Position numbers and translations under genes: made by a program. The notes under the pieces were generated by a model. The model was not told where the DNA came from and ran no database searches. It saw only the letters and a program-made list of their open reading frames with translations. A stretch of 64,000 nucleotides of DNA from CAYOWK01 sp964407665 (GTDB lineage Bacteria > Pseudomonadota > Alphaproteobacteria > Caulobacterales > Hyphomonadaceae): the NCBI GenBank assembly GCA_964407665.1, contig CAYOWK010000003.1:98191-162190 (forward strand), in the 5' to 3' direction. Shown piece by piece: positions 44,783 through 53,751 of this stretch (position 1 is its first letter; each line of letters starts with the position of its first letter).

Positions 44783-44795
44783 CGGTCCCGCGATG

Positions 44796-45572
44796 TCAGA
44801 AGTAGCGGATCTCTGTCTCGGTGATCTCGTATGACCAGGCTGAGGCCTGCCGCCTGCGTGTTTCCTCGGCGACAAAGCTGACAATGTCGTCGCGTTCTGA
44901 AAGCGGCGCGCCCGTCGCGGCCTCCCATCTCTCGACCGGTGGGATGTCTATGAACATGTGAAAGCCGCCCCCTGCCATCTCGTGCCAGAACGAGATGCGC
45001 CGATCACCGTCGATGTAGTGGATCGTCCCGCCCCGGAAGTTCCCCTCGAACTCGAGTCTCGGCCTGAGCCCTTTTCTCATTTTCGCGAACACCTCCTCCC
45101 GGAGGATCATGTCTGCGTCTGGAATGACGGCGCCGGTTCCATCCCGATAGATGATGTCGCCGCGCGCATTGCGCTCGAAAAGCTCCGGCTCAGGCTGCGG
45201 GGGCGGATCCGCTGGAGGCGCCACGCCCGCCTCCAGCTTGGTCATCGACAGCACATGCCGCCAGTCCTCGTCGTGGCTGATCTCGATCCGGTAGTCGCCC
45301 GGCGGCCATGCCAGGGTGTAGAACACAATCTGCACGCTGCCGTTCAGCCGTCGCGCAACCGGCTCCTCTTCGACGATCCCGGCAGGCCCGTCGACTCGAA
45401 GGTCGCGATAGCCCTCATACCCGCTTCCCGGCAGCCACACGATCAGCTGCTGCGCGCCGGGGTAGTGGACGAACCTCGCGGTCAGGAGACCGGCGCTGGA
45501 TGCCGGACCCGCATTCAAGGGCTCCTGAAGGACGATATGGCCGTCGAATACCGTATCGGTGTCGCCGGCCAT
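44796..45572 (-). CDS. Hypothetical protein
   Basis: A protein of 258 residues without a signal peptide or membrane span. The N-terminal ~110 residues look beta-rich (LTARFVHYPGAQQLIVWLPG, YTLAWPPGDYRIEISHD); a Pro-rich linker (~120-128) leads to a second part (RNARGDIIYRDGTGAVIPD, FWHEMAGGGFHMFIDIPPVE). No family recognised. Fifteen bases downstream of ilvE on the same strand. Confidence 0.6.
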   Translation of the reverse strand: MAGDTDTVFDGHIVLQEPLNAGPASSAGLLTARFVHYPGAQQLIVWLPGSGYEGYRDLRVDGPAGIVEEEPVARRLNGSVQIVFYTLAWPPGDYRIEISHDEDWRHVLSMTKLEAGVAPPADPPPQPEPELFERNARGDIIYRDGTGAVIPDADMILREEVFAKMRKGLRPRLEFEGNFRGGTIHYIDGDRRISFWHEMAGGGFHMFIDIPPVERWEAATGAPLSERDDIVSFVAEETRRRQASAWSYEITETEIRYF

Positions 45573-45586
45573 GTCGCCCCCAGGCC

Positions 45587-46474
45587 TCAGGCTACTTTCT
45601 CGATCACCAGCTTGCCGCGGACCAGCTTGTCATAGTCGTCCGACAGCGCGCCCGTGATGTTTCCGGGCCGGTAAGTGACGCCCGCCATCTCCGCGATAGG
45701 CGTGACTTCGGCGGCCGAGCCTGTGCTGAAGCACTCGCTGAATGTCGGCAGTTCGTCCGGCGTGATGTGCCGTTCGACGACCTCGAATCCCCGGGCCCGC
45801 GCCAGCTCGATCACCGTCTGCCGCGTAAGCCCGTTGAGGAAGCAGTCCGCGAGCGGGGTATGAATCACGCCATCCCGGATGAAGAACACGTTGGCTCCGG
45901 TCAGTTCGGCGACATAGCCCCGATAGTCCAGCATCAGCGCATCGTTGTACCCGGCCTGCTCCGCCTTGTGCTTGGACATCGTGCAGATCATGTACAGGCC
46001 CGACGCCTTAGCGGCCGACGGGATGGTGTCCGGCGAGGGCCGCTTCCAGTCCGACATCGTCACCTTGATGCCCTTGGGCTTGTCGACGAAGTAGTTGCCC
46101 CATTCCCACGCTGCGATGCAGGTGCGGATCGAGGCGCTTTGGGCTGAAACGCCCATCATCTCGGACCCACGCCACGCGAATGCGCGGATGTAGCAGGTCT
46201 CTAGACCATTCTTCTCCATCGTTTCCTTCTTGGCGCGGTCAATGTCCTCCGCGCTGTAGGGAATGCGATACCCCACCAGCTCTGCAGACCGGTGCAGACG
46301 TCGGGAGTGTTCGGCGCTCTTGAAGATCGCACCATCATAGGCGCGTTCGCCCTCGAATACCGCTGCCCCGTAATGCAGGCTGTGGGTCAATACGTGGATC
46401 CGCGCGTCGCGCCATTGCACGAACTCGCCATCCAGCCAGATCCATCCATCCCGGTCGTCGTAGGGCAGTGTCAT
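45587..46474 (-). CDS. ilvE: Branched-chain amino acid aminotransferase
   Basis: A protein of 295 residues of PLP fold type IV. Landmarks: WLDGEFVQWRDARIHVLTHS, HYGAAVFEGERAY, CYIRAFAWRGSEMMG, EAELTGANVFFI-like VAELTGANVFFIRDG, and FSTGSAAEVTPI. It transfers amino groups to branched-chain keto acids. Starts near the divergent MarR gene. Confidence 0.95.
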   Translation of the reverse strand: MTLPYDDRDGWIWLDGEFVQWRDARIHVLTHSLHYGAAVFEGERAYDGAIFKSAEHSRRLHRSAELVGYRIPYSAEDIDRAKKETMEKNGLETCYIRAFAWRGSEMMGVSAQSASIRTCIAAWEWGNYFVDKPKGIKVTMSDWKRPSPDTIPSAAKASGLYMICTMSKHKAEQAGYNDALMLDYRGYVAELTGANVFFIRDGVIHTPLADCFLNGLTRQTVIELARARGFEVVERHITPDELPTFSECFSTGSAAEVTPIAEMAGVTYRPGNITGALSDDYDKLVRGKLVIEKVA

Positions 46475-46548
46475 TACTCAGTCCTCCAGGGCGCCTTGGG
46501 AGTTTGTTTCGGCTTGAGTTTCGCGCCCTGCTCTTCCATTGTCGGCGC

Positions 46549-47037
46549 GTGGCCATACCTGTCAACAGACCCCCGTCCGGCGCGGCGCCGCAGTCCGGCG
46601 CTGATGTTCGGCTTTACCTGCGAGACCAGGAGCTCGATCAGGTGGCTGCGCTCATTCGTGCGGCCTCCCGCCGGCTTTCACAGCTCGTGCAGCCATCATC
46701 CGAGGACCATCGCCTGACCTCGCCCGAGCTCGAGATTCTGGAGGAAATTCTGGATCGCGGCCCGATGGACGTAACGGAACTCCGGACCCGGCTCGACAGC
46801 CCGAAACAGTCCCTCACACGCCACCTGAACCAGCTCGAAGAGCTGAAACTGGTTGTCCGCGCCCTCGACAGCCGGGACCGGCGTCGCCGCCTGGTGACCC
46901 TTACCCCTGAGGGGGATGCATTCGCCCGAGAGGCGACTCACCGGCGGCGGATCGCCTTGCGCCAGGCCTTTCTCAGCGCCGGACCGGAGGCTGCAACCGG
47001 CGCCCGGCGGGTCCTGCAGGAGCTTCTGCGGTCATGA
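46549..47037 (+). CDS. MarR family transcriptional regulator
   Basis: About 162 residues from GTG 46549. MarR winged-helix features: LTSPELEILEEILDRGPMDV, LRTRLDSPKQSLTRHLNQLE (recognition helix) and LDSRDRRRRLVTLTPEG. The open frame reaches 46468, but that start would overlap divergent ilvE, so the later start is preferred. Its TGA overlaps the response-regulator ATG. The order MarR, OmpR-type regulator resembles PetP-PetR of Rhodobacter. Confidence 0.85.
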   Translation: MAIPVNRPPSGAAPQSGADVRLYLRDQELDQVAALIRAASRRLSQLVQPSSEDHRLTSPELEILEEILDRGPMDVTELRTRLDSPKQSLTRHLNQLEELKLVVRALDSRDRRRRLVTLTPEGDAFAREATHRRRIALRQAFLSAGPEAATGARRVLQELLRS

Positions 47038-47711
47038 CCCGCACATTTGGCCACATCCTTGTCGTCGACGATGACGACCGCCTTCGCGATCTTCTCAAGC
47101 GCTATCTCACCCGTGAAGGCCACGACGTCACGACCGCGCGCGACGCCGAAGCGGCTCGACGTTTTCTTCAGACGATCCGGTTTGATCTCATCGTGCTCGA
47201 CGTCATGATGCCAGGCGAGGATGGCCTGTCCTTCCTCGGCTCCATCCGTCCCGCCAACGAGACACCTGTAATTCTGCTGACTGCCCGCGGTGAAGCAGAA
47301 GCGCGAATCGATGGGCTTCGCCGTGGAGCGGATGACTATGTCGCCAAGCCATTCGAACCGGAGGAGCTCTCACTCAGGATTTCTGCAATCCTCCGCCGGG
47401 CTGTCACGGAGCCGCCGGTTGACGAGGTGCGGATGTCGGGAATGGTGTTCAACCTCGCCCGGAACGAGCTTCGCCAGGATGGTCGCCTCGTCCGGCTGAC
47501 CGAATCCGAAGCGCAACTCCTCGGCATTCTGGCCGCTCGCGGAGGCGCCGCTGTCTCCCGTCACGAACTCGCCCTGCTGACGGCCGCAGGTGTCGAGCGG
47601 ACTGTCGATGTCCAGGTGACCCGCCTTCGCCGCAAGATCGAACCGAACCCGCGCGAACCCGTGCACCTGCAGACGGTCCGCGGCGTCGGCTATCGTCTGG
47701 CCGGGGATTAG
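47034..47711 (+). CDS. OmpR family response regulator
   Basis: A protein of 225 residues: receiver (HILVVDDDDRLRDLLKRYL, phospho-acceptor in LIVLDVMMPGEDG, LTARGEAEARIDGL) and C-terminal winged helix (ARGGAAVSRHELALL, VERTVDVQVTRLRRKIEPN, LQTVRGVGYRLAG). Coupled to the MarR gene (ATGA) and three bases before the kinase gene. Confidence 0.94.
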   Translation: MTRTFGHILVVDDDDRLRDLLKRYLTREGHDVTTARDAEAARRFLQTIRFDLIVLDVMMPGEDGLSFLGSIRPANETPVILLTARGEAEARIDGLRRGADDYVAKPFEPEELSLRISAILRRAVTEPPVDEVRMSGMVFNLARNELRQDGRLVRLTESEAQLLGILAARGGAAVSRHELALLTAAGVERTVDVQVTRLRRKIEPNPREPVHLQTVRGVGYRLAGD

Positions 47712-47714
47712 CCG

Positions 47715-49034
47715 ATGAGACTGCGCGACTATACTCCGCGCGGCTACAATGCGCGCACTGTGCTGATCCTCGTTGTGCCGATGCTGCTCTTCCTGCTGGC
47801 GATGACGCTCTACTTTTTCAACAACCACGTTCAGGAGGTGAACACCAAGCTCTCGCGAGCCGTCTCGCAGGAACTTGCCGTCCTGGCCGACACCGCCGAA
47901 CGACAGCCAGAGGACTGGCCATCGCTGGTCCACGCCTACGCCCGTGCCGGACTGATGGGCGTTACGCTTGCTCCCGATATCACCAGTCTCAGCCCGCCGC
48001 CGGGGCGCCGCTGCTGCCGGCAGCTGGAGACCGAACTCAAGTCGCGTCTCTCGGCGCCGTTCGCGTATGCCTACCAGCCTGGAGACCTCGTCTCGATCCG
48101 GATCCTGACGACAGCAGGTCAGATCGAGGCGAAGTTCGAGCGCAAGCGCGTGGTGATCATCACCGCGCACATCTTCATTGTCTGGTCCGTCATCTTCAGC
48201 CTGTTCCTCCTGGCGACCTCCTATGCCTTCCTGCGCAATCAGGTCCGCTCCATCCTTCAGCTGGCCTCCGCCGCTGATGCCTTCGGGCGCGGCGAGGACA
48301 TGCCGGAATATCGCCCGTCAGGCGCTCTCGAAGTCCGGCGGGCAGCACGGTCGCTGATCCGCATGCGCAACCGGATTCGCCGCTATGCTGACCAGCGCAC
48401 CGCCATGCTTGCCGGCGTCAGCCACGACCTGCGCACGCCGCTATCCCGCCTGAAGCTTGAACTCGCCCTGTTGCCAAAGGACATCGACACCACCGAGGCC
48501 AAATCCGACATCGCCGAGATGGAGCGCATGCTGGACGGTTATCTCGCGTTCGCGCGCGGCGAGGAATCCGAGCAGCCGGAAGACCTCGACCTTGCCCAGC
48601 TTGCGCGCGACGCCTCCACGCATGCAGCCAGCCGCGCGTCCGTAGAGGTGATAACGGCTGGTCCGCTCCGATTCCGGGGCCGCCCGATGGCGCTCACACG
48701 GGCCCTGACAAATCTCGTCAACAATGCCGCGGATCACGCCAAGGCGGTTCGCGTCACGGTCATCCGGGAACCCGGCGAAGCCCGCATCGTCATCGAGGAT
48801 GATGGTCCCGGCATTGCTCCGAACCTCTACGAGGAAGCCTTCCGCCCGTTCAGCCGGCTGGATGCGGCGCGAAACCAGAACGTCTCAGGCGTGGGCCTTG
48901 GCATGTCGATCGCCCGCGACGCAGCCCGCGCCCACGGTGGCGACGTCACGCTTGGCCGATCGGATCTGGGCGGCCTGAAAGCCACCGTGCGCCTGCCCTT
49001 CGACGCGGGGCGCCCGCCGGAGAACGACGACTAG
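47715..49034 (+). CDS. EnvZ-like sensor histidine kinase
   Basis: A protein of 439 residues. Two membrane spans (~17-36 and ~150-172) flank a ~115-residue periplasmic loop that contains a double cysteine (RRCCRQ). HAMP linker, H-box AGVSHDLRTPLSRLKLE, N-box TNLVNNAADHAK, G1 IEDDGPGI and G2 GVGLGMSIARD follow. The likely partner is the response regulator immediately upstream. The convergent proC gene overlaps its end by 4 bases. Confidence 0.94.
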   Translation: MRLRDYTPRGYNARTVLILVVPMLLFLLAMTLYFFNNHVQEVNTKLSRAVSQELAVLADTAERQPEDWPSLVHAYARAGLMGVTLAPDITSLSPPPGRRCCRQLETELKSRLSAPFAYAYQPGDLVSIRILTTAGQIEAKFERKRVVIITAHIFIVWSVIFSLFLLATSYAFLRNQVRSILQLASAADAFGRGEDMPEYRPSGALEVRRAARSLIRMRNRIRRYADQRTAMLAGVSHDLRTPLSRLKLELALLPKDIDTTEAKSDIAEMERMLDGYLAFARGEESEQPEDLDLAQLARDASTHAASRASVEVITAGPLRFRGRPMALTRALTNLVNNAADHAKAVRVTVIREPGEARIVIEDDGPGIAPNLYEEAFRPFSRLDAARNQNVSGVGLGMSIARDAARAHGGDVTLGRSDLGGLKATVRLPFDAGRPPENDD

Positions 49035-49870
49035 CTGTCGCGCGACAACTCGGCGCTTCTGCGTGATGCAGCCTCAACAGCCCGGCGCATCAGGTCTGGC
49101 ATCGCCCCTCCGGCCATCAGCACGTCCAGCGCCGCAGCCGTCGTTCCGTTGGGACTGGTCACCGCCTTGCGCAAGGCGCTCGGGGGCTCGCCACCCGCCA
49201 ACAGGGCGCCCGATCCCGCAACAGTCGCGCGCGCAAGCTGCGCGGCCACATCCGCGGGCAGGCCCGCCGAGCGGCCCGCCGCCTCAAGAGCTTCGGTTAG
49301 CAGAAAGACATACGCTGGCCCCGAACCCGATACCGCCGTGACCGCGTCCATGCAGGTCTCGTCGAGCGGCCCCACCACTTCTCCCAGCGCCCCCAACAGC
49401 TTGCGGGTCGCCTGAATGTCCGCCGCAGAGCAGTCCGACGATACGCTGAAGGCCGTGATGCCCTGTCCGATTGAGCCGGGCGTGTTCGGCATGGCCCGAA
49501 CGATCCGCGACGTGCCTGTCGACCGTGCGAGGCGCCCGATCGTGACCCCTGCCATAATCGAGACGACCAGCGTCTTGGGGCCAATCCAGCCTGCGATGCC
49601 CGGCATTGCGGCCTGGAAGGCCTGCGGTTTGACCGCAACAATCACTGTGTCAGCGGGCAATGGCGCTTCGTTCAGGAGTATGGCGCCGGCATCCGCCGCT
49701 TCCACCCACTCAGGTTGCGGATGCGGCTCCACGATATGCAGCTGCGAGACGCCCGCCGCCGCCGGATTCCGGACCCAGGCCATGGCCATGGCGGTTCCCA
49801 TCCGCCCGGCCCCGACCAGCACCGTCCGCCTGGGACGGCGTCCCCCGGCTGCCTTTGCGGCGGTCGTCAT
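49031..49870 (-). CDS. proC: Pyrroline-5-carboxylate reductase
   Basis: A protein of 279 residues with NADP-binding VGAGRMGTAMAMAW, AVKPQAFQ, IVRAMPNTPGSIGQGI and SGSGPAYVFLLTEALEAAG. It catalyses the last step of proline synthesis. Downstream of a YbjN-family gene by 6 bases on the same strand. Confidence 0.95.
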   Translation of the reverse strand: MTTAAKAAGGRRPRRTVLVGAGRMGTAMAMAWVRNPAAAGVSQLHIVEPHPQPEWVEAADAGAILLNEAPLPADTVIVAVKPQAFQAAMPGIAGWIGPKTLVVSIMAGVTIGRLARSTGTSRIVRAMPNTPGSIGQGITAFSVSSDCSAADIQATRKLLGALGEVVGPLDETCMDAVTAVSGSGPAYVFLLTEALEAAGRSAGLPADVAAQLARATVAGSGALLAGGEPPSALRKAVTSPNGTTAAALDVLMAGGAMPDLMRRAVEAASRRSAELSRDS

Positions 49871-49876
49871 GAGACC

Positions 49877-50380
49877 TCAGGCCTCGCCGGCCGTATCGAA
49901 GAGAACGGCCGCAACCGCCTCCTCGGGACGCTTGCCGGCCCACACCACGAAATTGAACGCCGGCAGGAACTGTTCCGCCGCCTCGACGGCGGCGGCGATC
50001 ACCGCCGCAATCTCCCCGGCGTCGGGCGCCGAGCGATCCAGCATCGGGATCGTGTGACGGAACACAGCGACCCCGTCCTCGGACCAGTAGTCGAAATGCC
50101 CGAGCCACAGACGTTCGTTGAATTTCCGCAGCAGCTCGGAAATCTGGGCATGCTTGCCGTCCGGCGCCCGCAGGTCCTGCGTCACCGAAAAATGGATCGC
50201 AGCCGGCTCGTCACGCCAGACGAACATTCCGTTGCAGTCACCCCAGCGGGATTCCGTGGAGCAATGGATGACGCCTTCTTCCGAGCGCTCGCAGGTCCAG
50301 CTAGCGGCCAGCAGCGCCTGCTCGACGACATCGAGAGCGCGGTCCTGGGTTTCTTCGAAGTGTTCGTCGAGCATCGTCAT
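49877..50380 (-). CDS. YbjN domain protein
   Basis: A protein of 167 residues matching the YbjN family (DVVEQALLAASWTCERSEEG, AQISELLRKFNERLWLGHFD, YWSEDGVAVFRHTIP). Members resemble type III secretion chaperones in fold; function is unclear. Six bases upstream of proC, as in many alphaproteobacteria. Confidence 0.88.
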   Translation of the reverse strand: MTMLDEHFEETQDRALDVVEQALLAASWTCERSEEGVIHCSTESRWGDCNGMFVWRDEPAAIHFSVTQDLRAPDGKHAQISELLRKFNERLWLGHFDYWSEDGVAVFRHTIPMLDRSAPDAGEIAAVIAAAVEAAEQFLPAFNFVVWAGKRPEEAVAAVLFDTAGEA

Positions 50381-50509
50381 GTGTTGCTCCGGGAATCAGG
50401 GTCGCAGGGTGCGGCCTGCAAGGACGCTATCATCCGGCAGGCGTGGCTCAATGGGCGTGCGCGCAACGCAAGGTTAACCGAATCCCGATGCACGATCAGC
50501 GGGCGCGAC

Positions 50510-50764
50510 CTATGGCTTGGCCTTCAGCTGGGCCTCAAGCGCGGCCACCTTCTGCTCCAGAGCCTCCACTTTTTCAAGGGCGGAGCGCGCCAGCGCCTTC
50601 AGCGCCTCGACTTCATCGCGCCGCGCAAGGTCCATATCCGCCACAAAACGCTCGGTTTGGGACCGCATAGCGGTCTTTACCTCCTCGCCAGCGGCCTGGG
50701 CCATCCCAGCGGCCCCTGACATCAAACGGGAAATATCGTCAAACACGGGATTCCGGGTCTGCAT
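50510..50764 (-). CDS. ubiK: UbiK family accessory factor
   Basis: A small protein of 84 residues. DISRLMSGAAGMAQAAGEEV, a central ERFVADMDLARRDEVEALK and a C-terminal coiled coil (LEKVEALEQKVAALEAQL) match UbiK/BMFP proteins, which assist ubiquinone synthesis. It stands divergent from lgt. Confidence 0.9.
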   Translation of the reverse strand: MQTRNPVFDDISRLMSGAAGMAQAAGEEVKTAMRSQTERFVADMDLARRDEVEALKALARSALEKVEALEQKVAALEAQLKAKP

Positions 50765-50853
50765 GCAGCCTCCAGTATGGACCCCGGGCCGGGAGCCGGT
50801 ATCTATATGGCGCGCGTAGGCCCGAAGTTCAAAGCGCCAAATGAGTGCCGTAT

Positions 50854-51762
50854 ATGCTGCTGGAAATTCCGTTTCCCAAGATTGACCCTGCGGCTGTCAC
50901 CATTCCGATCCCGGAGATGGACCTGGGTTTCCTGTCGCTGGGCCCCTTCCCGATCCGGTGGTACGCGCTCGGCTATATCGGCGGGCTGATGCTGGGCTGG
51001 TGGTACGCCAATCGGCTCGTCTCCACAGTCAGGCTCTGGCGCGACAACACCCCTGGCCTGAAAAAGGATGATATCGACGACTTCGCTTTCTGGGCGATGG
51101 TCGGCATTCTGGCCGGCGGCCGTATCGGCTACATCCTCTTTTACACCCTGCCCTATGAGCCGGAAAAACTCGGCTCGGACCCCGCCTTCATCTTCCGCAT
51201 GTGGGAAGGCGGCATGTCCTTCCACGGCGGCCTCATCGGGGCTTCGCTTGCTGTCCTCTACACAACGTGGAGCCGGAAACTCTCCCTGCTCGCGCTTGGC
51301 GACGTCGCCTGCGCGGCGGCTCCGATCGGCATCTTCCTTGTGCGTGTAGCCAACTTCATCAACGGCGAACTTTATGGCCGCCCAACGGACGTACCGTGGG
51401 CCATGCGTTTCCCCACCTACGACTGGAGCGTCAGGGAGTGGATCTACAGCGGCAACGAACAGCTCGTGCATCCGAGCCAGCTCTATGAAGCGGCACTCGA
51501 GGGCGCCGTCCTGTTCGTCGTCATCGCCCTGGCGATCTGGCGCTTTGGCGCTCTCAAGCGTCCCGGCCTTGTCTCGGGCATCTTCCTGGTCGGCTATGCC
51601 AGCTTCCGGACCTTCGTGGAAAACTTCCGCGAGCCGGACAGCTTCGTGTCCGGCCTGCCCGGCTTCCTGACCATGGGCATGCTGCTCTCGCTTCCGATGC
51701 TGATCGGCGGCGCCTGGCTGATCTACCGCTCAAGCGCCGCACGCACCCGCGAGGCGGCGTGA
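50854..51762 (+). CDS. lgt: Prolipoprotein diacylglyceryl transferase
   Basis: About 302 residues, polytopic. Lgt signature FRMWEGGMSFHGGLIGA, RVANFINGELYGRPTDVPW and HPSQLYEAALEG are intact. A GTG at 50845 is in frame, but ATG 50854 fits the first residues better. It attaches diacylglycerol to the lipobox Cys of lipoproteins; several such proteins are encoded in this window. Its TGA overlaps the next gene's GTG. Confidence 0.95.
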   Translation: MLLEIPFPKIDPAAVTIPIPEMDLGFLSLGPFPIRWYALGYIGGLMLGWWYANRLVSTVRLWRDNTPGLKKDDIDDFAFWAMVGILAGGRIGYILFYTLPYEPEKLGSDPAFIFRMWEGGMSFHGGLIGASLAVLYTTWSRKLSLLALGDVACAAAPIGIFLVRVANFINGELYGRPTDVPWAMRFPTYDWSVREWIYSGNEQLVHPSQLYEAALEGAVLFVVIALAIWRFGALKRPGLVSGIFLVGYASFRTFVENFREPDSFVSGLPGFLTMGMLLSLPMLIGGAWLIYRSSAARTREAA

Positions 51763-52805
51763 CGACCCTCAAGGATCGCATTCGCGACCTCATCCGCTTT
51801 GACGGGCCGATGCCGGTTTCGACCTACATGATGACATGCCTGCACGACCCCCGGCACGGCTACTATGCCACGCGTCCGGGCCTTGGCCGCGACTTCTCGA
51901 CCAGCCCCGAGATCAGCCAGGTGTTCGGTGAACTGCTGGGGCTGTGGGCCGCGCACGAGTGGGCGGCGATGGGGTCGCCCAATCCCTTCTGGCTTGTCGA
52001 ACTCGGGCCCGGAAGGGGCGTCATGATGGCTGACGCCCTTCGCGCAGCGAGCGCGGCGCCGGGATTCCTGGATGCGGCCCGGATCGCCCTTGTCGAGGCC
52101 AGCGCCCCCCTGATCGAGGAACAGAGCCGGCGGCTGGCGAACCACCCGGTCGCACATTTCGCCAGCCTCGACGCTATCCCGGAAGGCCCAGCCATCATCC
52201 TCGCCAACGAGTTCCTGGATTGCATGGCCGTCCGCCAGTACGTGCGGGACGGAAACAGCTGGCGGGAGCGTGTCGTCGGCCTTGGGGAGAATGACGCGTT
52301 GCAGATCGGCCTTGGCGGGCTCGCAGAACCGCCAGCCAACGTCTTGCCCGTGGGTGAATCGCTGGAGGTCGCCTCCGCCCTCGCTCCCTTCATCGAATCC
52401 CTTGCCCGCCGCTTCCGGCAGTCACCGGGCCGCGCGCTGTTCATCGACTACGGCCCGGACGACCGCTCGCCCGGCGACACCCTGCGCGCGTACTCGAACG
52501 GGCTGCAGGTTGACCCGTTCGCGGATCCGGGAGTCGCAGACCTGACCGCTGACGTTGATTTTCCCCGCATCCGCCGGATCGCGGAAGCTGAGGGCATGGC
52601 GGCCTTCGGTCCTGCCCAGCAGGGCCATTTCCTGATCCGGCTGGGCGCGCAGGTCCGCGCCCGCGCCCTGTGCGAGTCCAACCCGTCACGCGCCGATGAG
52701 ATATCGGCAGCCGTCCTGCGACTGCTTTCCACCGACGACATGGGCTCGCGCTTCAAGGCGATCTGCCTTGCCCCCCTCCGCACGCCCATCCCTCCCGGGT
52801 TCTGA
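51759..52805 (+). CDS. MidA/NDUFAF7-like SAM-dependent methyltransferase
   Basis: A protein of 348 residues starting GTG, overlapping lgt. DUF185 features: YYATRPGLGRDFSTSPEISQ, WLVELGPGRGVMMADALRA (SAM motif I), EFLDCMAVRQYV and FIDYGPDDRSPGDTLRAY. The mitochondrial homolog methylates complex I subunit NDUFS2; the bacterial substrate is not established. Confidence 0.9.
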   Translation: MTTLKDRIRDLIRFDGPMPVSTYMMTCLHDPRHGYYATRPGLGRDFSTSPEISQVFGELLGLWAAHEWAAMGSPNPFWLVELGPGRGVMMADALRAASAAPGFLDAARIALVEASAPLIEEQSRRLANHPVAHFASLDAIPEGPAIILANEFLDCMAVRQYVRDGNSWRERVVGLGENDALQIGLGGLAEPPANVLPVGESLEVASALAPFIESLARRFRQSPGRALFIDYGPDDRSPGDTLRAYSNGLQVDPFADPGVADLTADVDFPRIRRIAEAEGMAAFGPAQQGHFLIRLGAQVRARALCESNPSRADEISAAVLRLLSTDDMGSRFKAICLAPLRTPIPPGF

Positions 52806-53604
52806 TCTGGAGACCCGCCTGACCGACCTCCCGCCCTTCACCGCCTCACCCGCACTCGACCGGCTGAGCATGCACCTGAGGCACGGCTTCTTCGGGCGGC
52901 GGGGCGGCGTCTCCGTCGGCGCTTTCAAGAGCCTGAACTGCGGGCTTGGCACGTCCGACCATCTGACGCGCGTCATGGAAAACCGCGACCGGGTGTGTCG
53001 CGCACTCGGGGCCAGGGGCGAGCGTCTGGCGACCCTCAAACAGATTCACTCGGCGAAGGTCGTTACCCTCGACGCATCGTCCAACCTCTCGGATCGCGCC
53101 GAGGCCGACGCTCTGGTGACCCGCACACCCGGGCTGGTCCTCGGCGTTCTCGCCGCTGACTGCGCACCCATCCTGATCTGCGATCCCCGGGCTGGCGTCA
53201 TCGGCGCCGCCCACGCCGGCTGGCGCGGCGCCGTCGGCGGTGTGGCCGACGCCACCGTCGAGGCCATGATTGCCCTGGGAGCGGACCCTGCAGCGATGGT
53301 GGCCGCCGTGGGCCCCTGCCTCTCCCAGACCTCTTTTGAAGTTGGCCCCGACCTCGTCGACGCCGTTCTGGACGCCACACCCTGGGCCGAGCCCCTGTTC
53401 GATCCCGGCGCCGGCGACCGCCAGCACTTCGATCTGAAACGCTACGTTCTGGGACAGCTGGCCCGTCTCGGCGTTGCACATGCCGACGCACTCGCTGACG
53501 ACACCCTGACCGGTCAGGACGACTATTTCAGCTATCGCGGTTCGAATATCAGCGGCCAGAAGGACTGCGGGCGCAACATTTCTGCGATTGTCCTCCTGCC
53601 CTGA
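52768..53604 (+). CDS. pgeF: Peptidoglycan editing factor PgeF (laccase-domain)
   Basis: About 278 residues. PgeF landmarks: HLRHGFFGRRGGVSVGA, LKQIHSAKV, EADALVTRTPGLVLGVLAAD, DCAPILICD, HAGWRGAVGG, GPCLSQTSFEVG and DDYFSYRG. The zinc/copper ligands are present. The start is uncertain: TTG 52768 has AAGG 9 bases upstream, overlaps the methyltransferase gene and retains family-like residues (LTDLPPFTASPALDRL); ATG 52870 would cut them off. It removes misincorporated residues from muropeptide precursors. Confidence 0.88.
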   Translation: MPPSARPSLPGSDLETRLTDLPPFTASPALDRLSMHLRHGFFGRRGGVSVGAFKSLNCGLGTSDHLTRVMENRDRVCRALGARGERLATLKQIHSAKVVTLDASSNLSDRAEADALVTRTPGLVLGVLAADCAPILICDPRAGVIGAAHAGWRGAVGGVADATVEAMIALGADPAAMVAAVGPCLSQTSFEVGPDLVDAVLDATPWAEPLFDPGAGDRQHFDLKRYVLGQLARLGVAHADALADDTLTGQDDYFSYRGSNISGQKDCGRNISAIVLLP

Positions 53605-53751
53605 GCCGTCGCTGCGGCAATTCGGCCACGGCGGAAACGGCCCGTAAACTTACTCCCGGGATTCTGTGGCGCCGAGATTGCTCGCCTTTTGGTTTTACGA
53701 CATTAGCGTGACGCAACGTCCGACACAGGCGCAGCCAAGGATGCGAGACCG

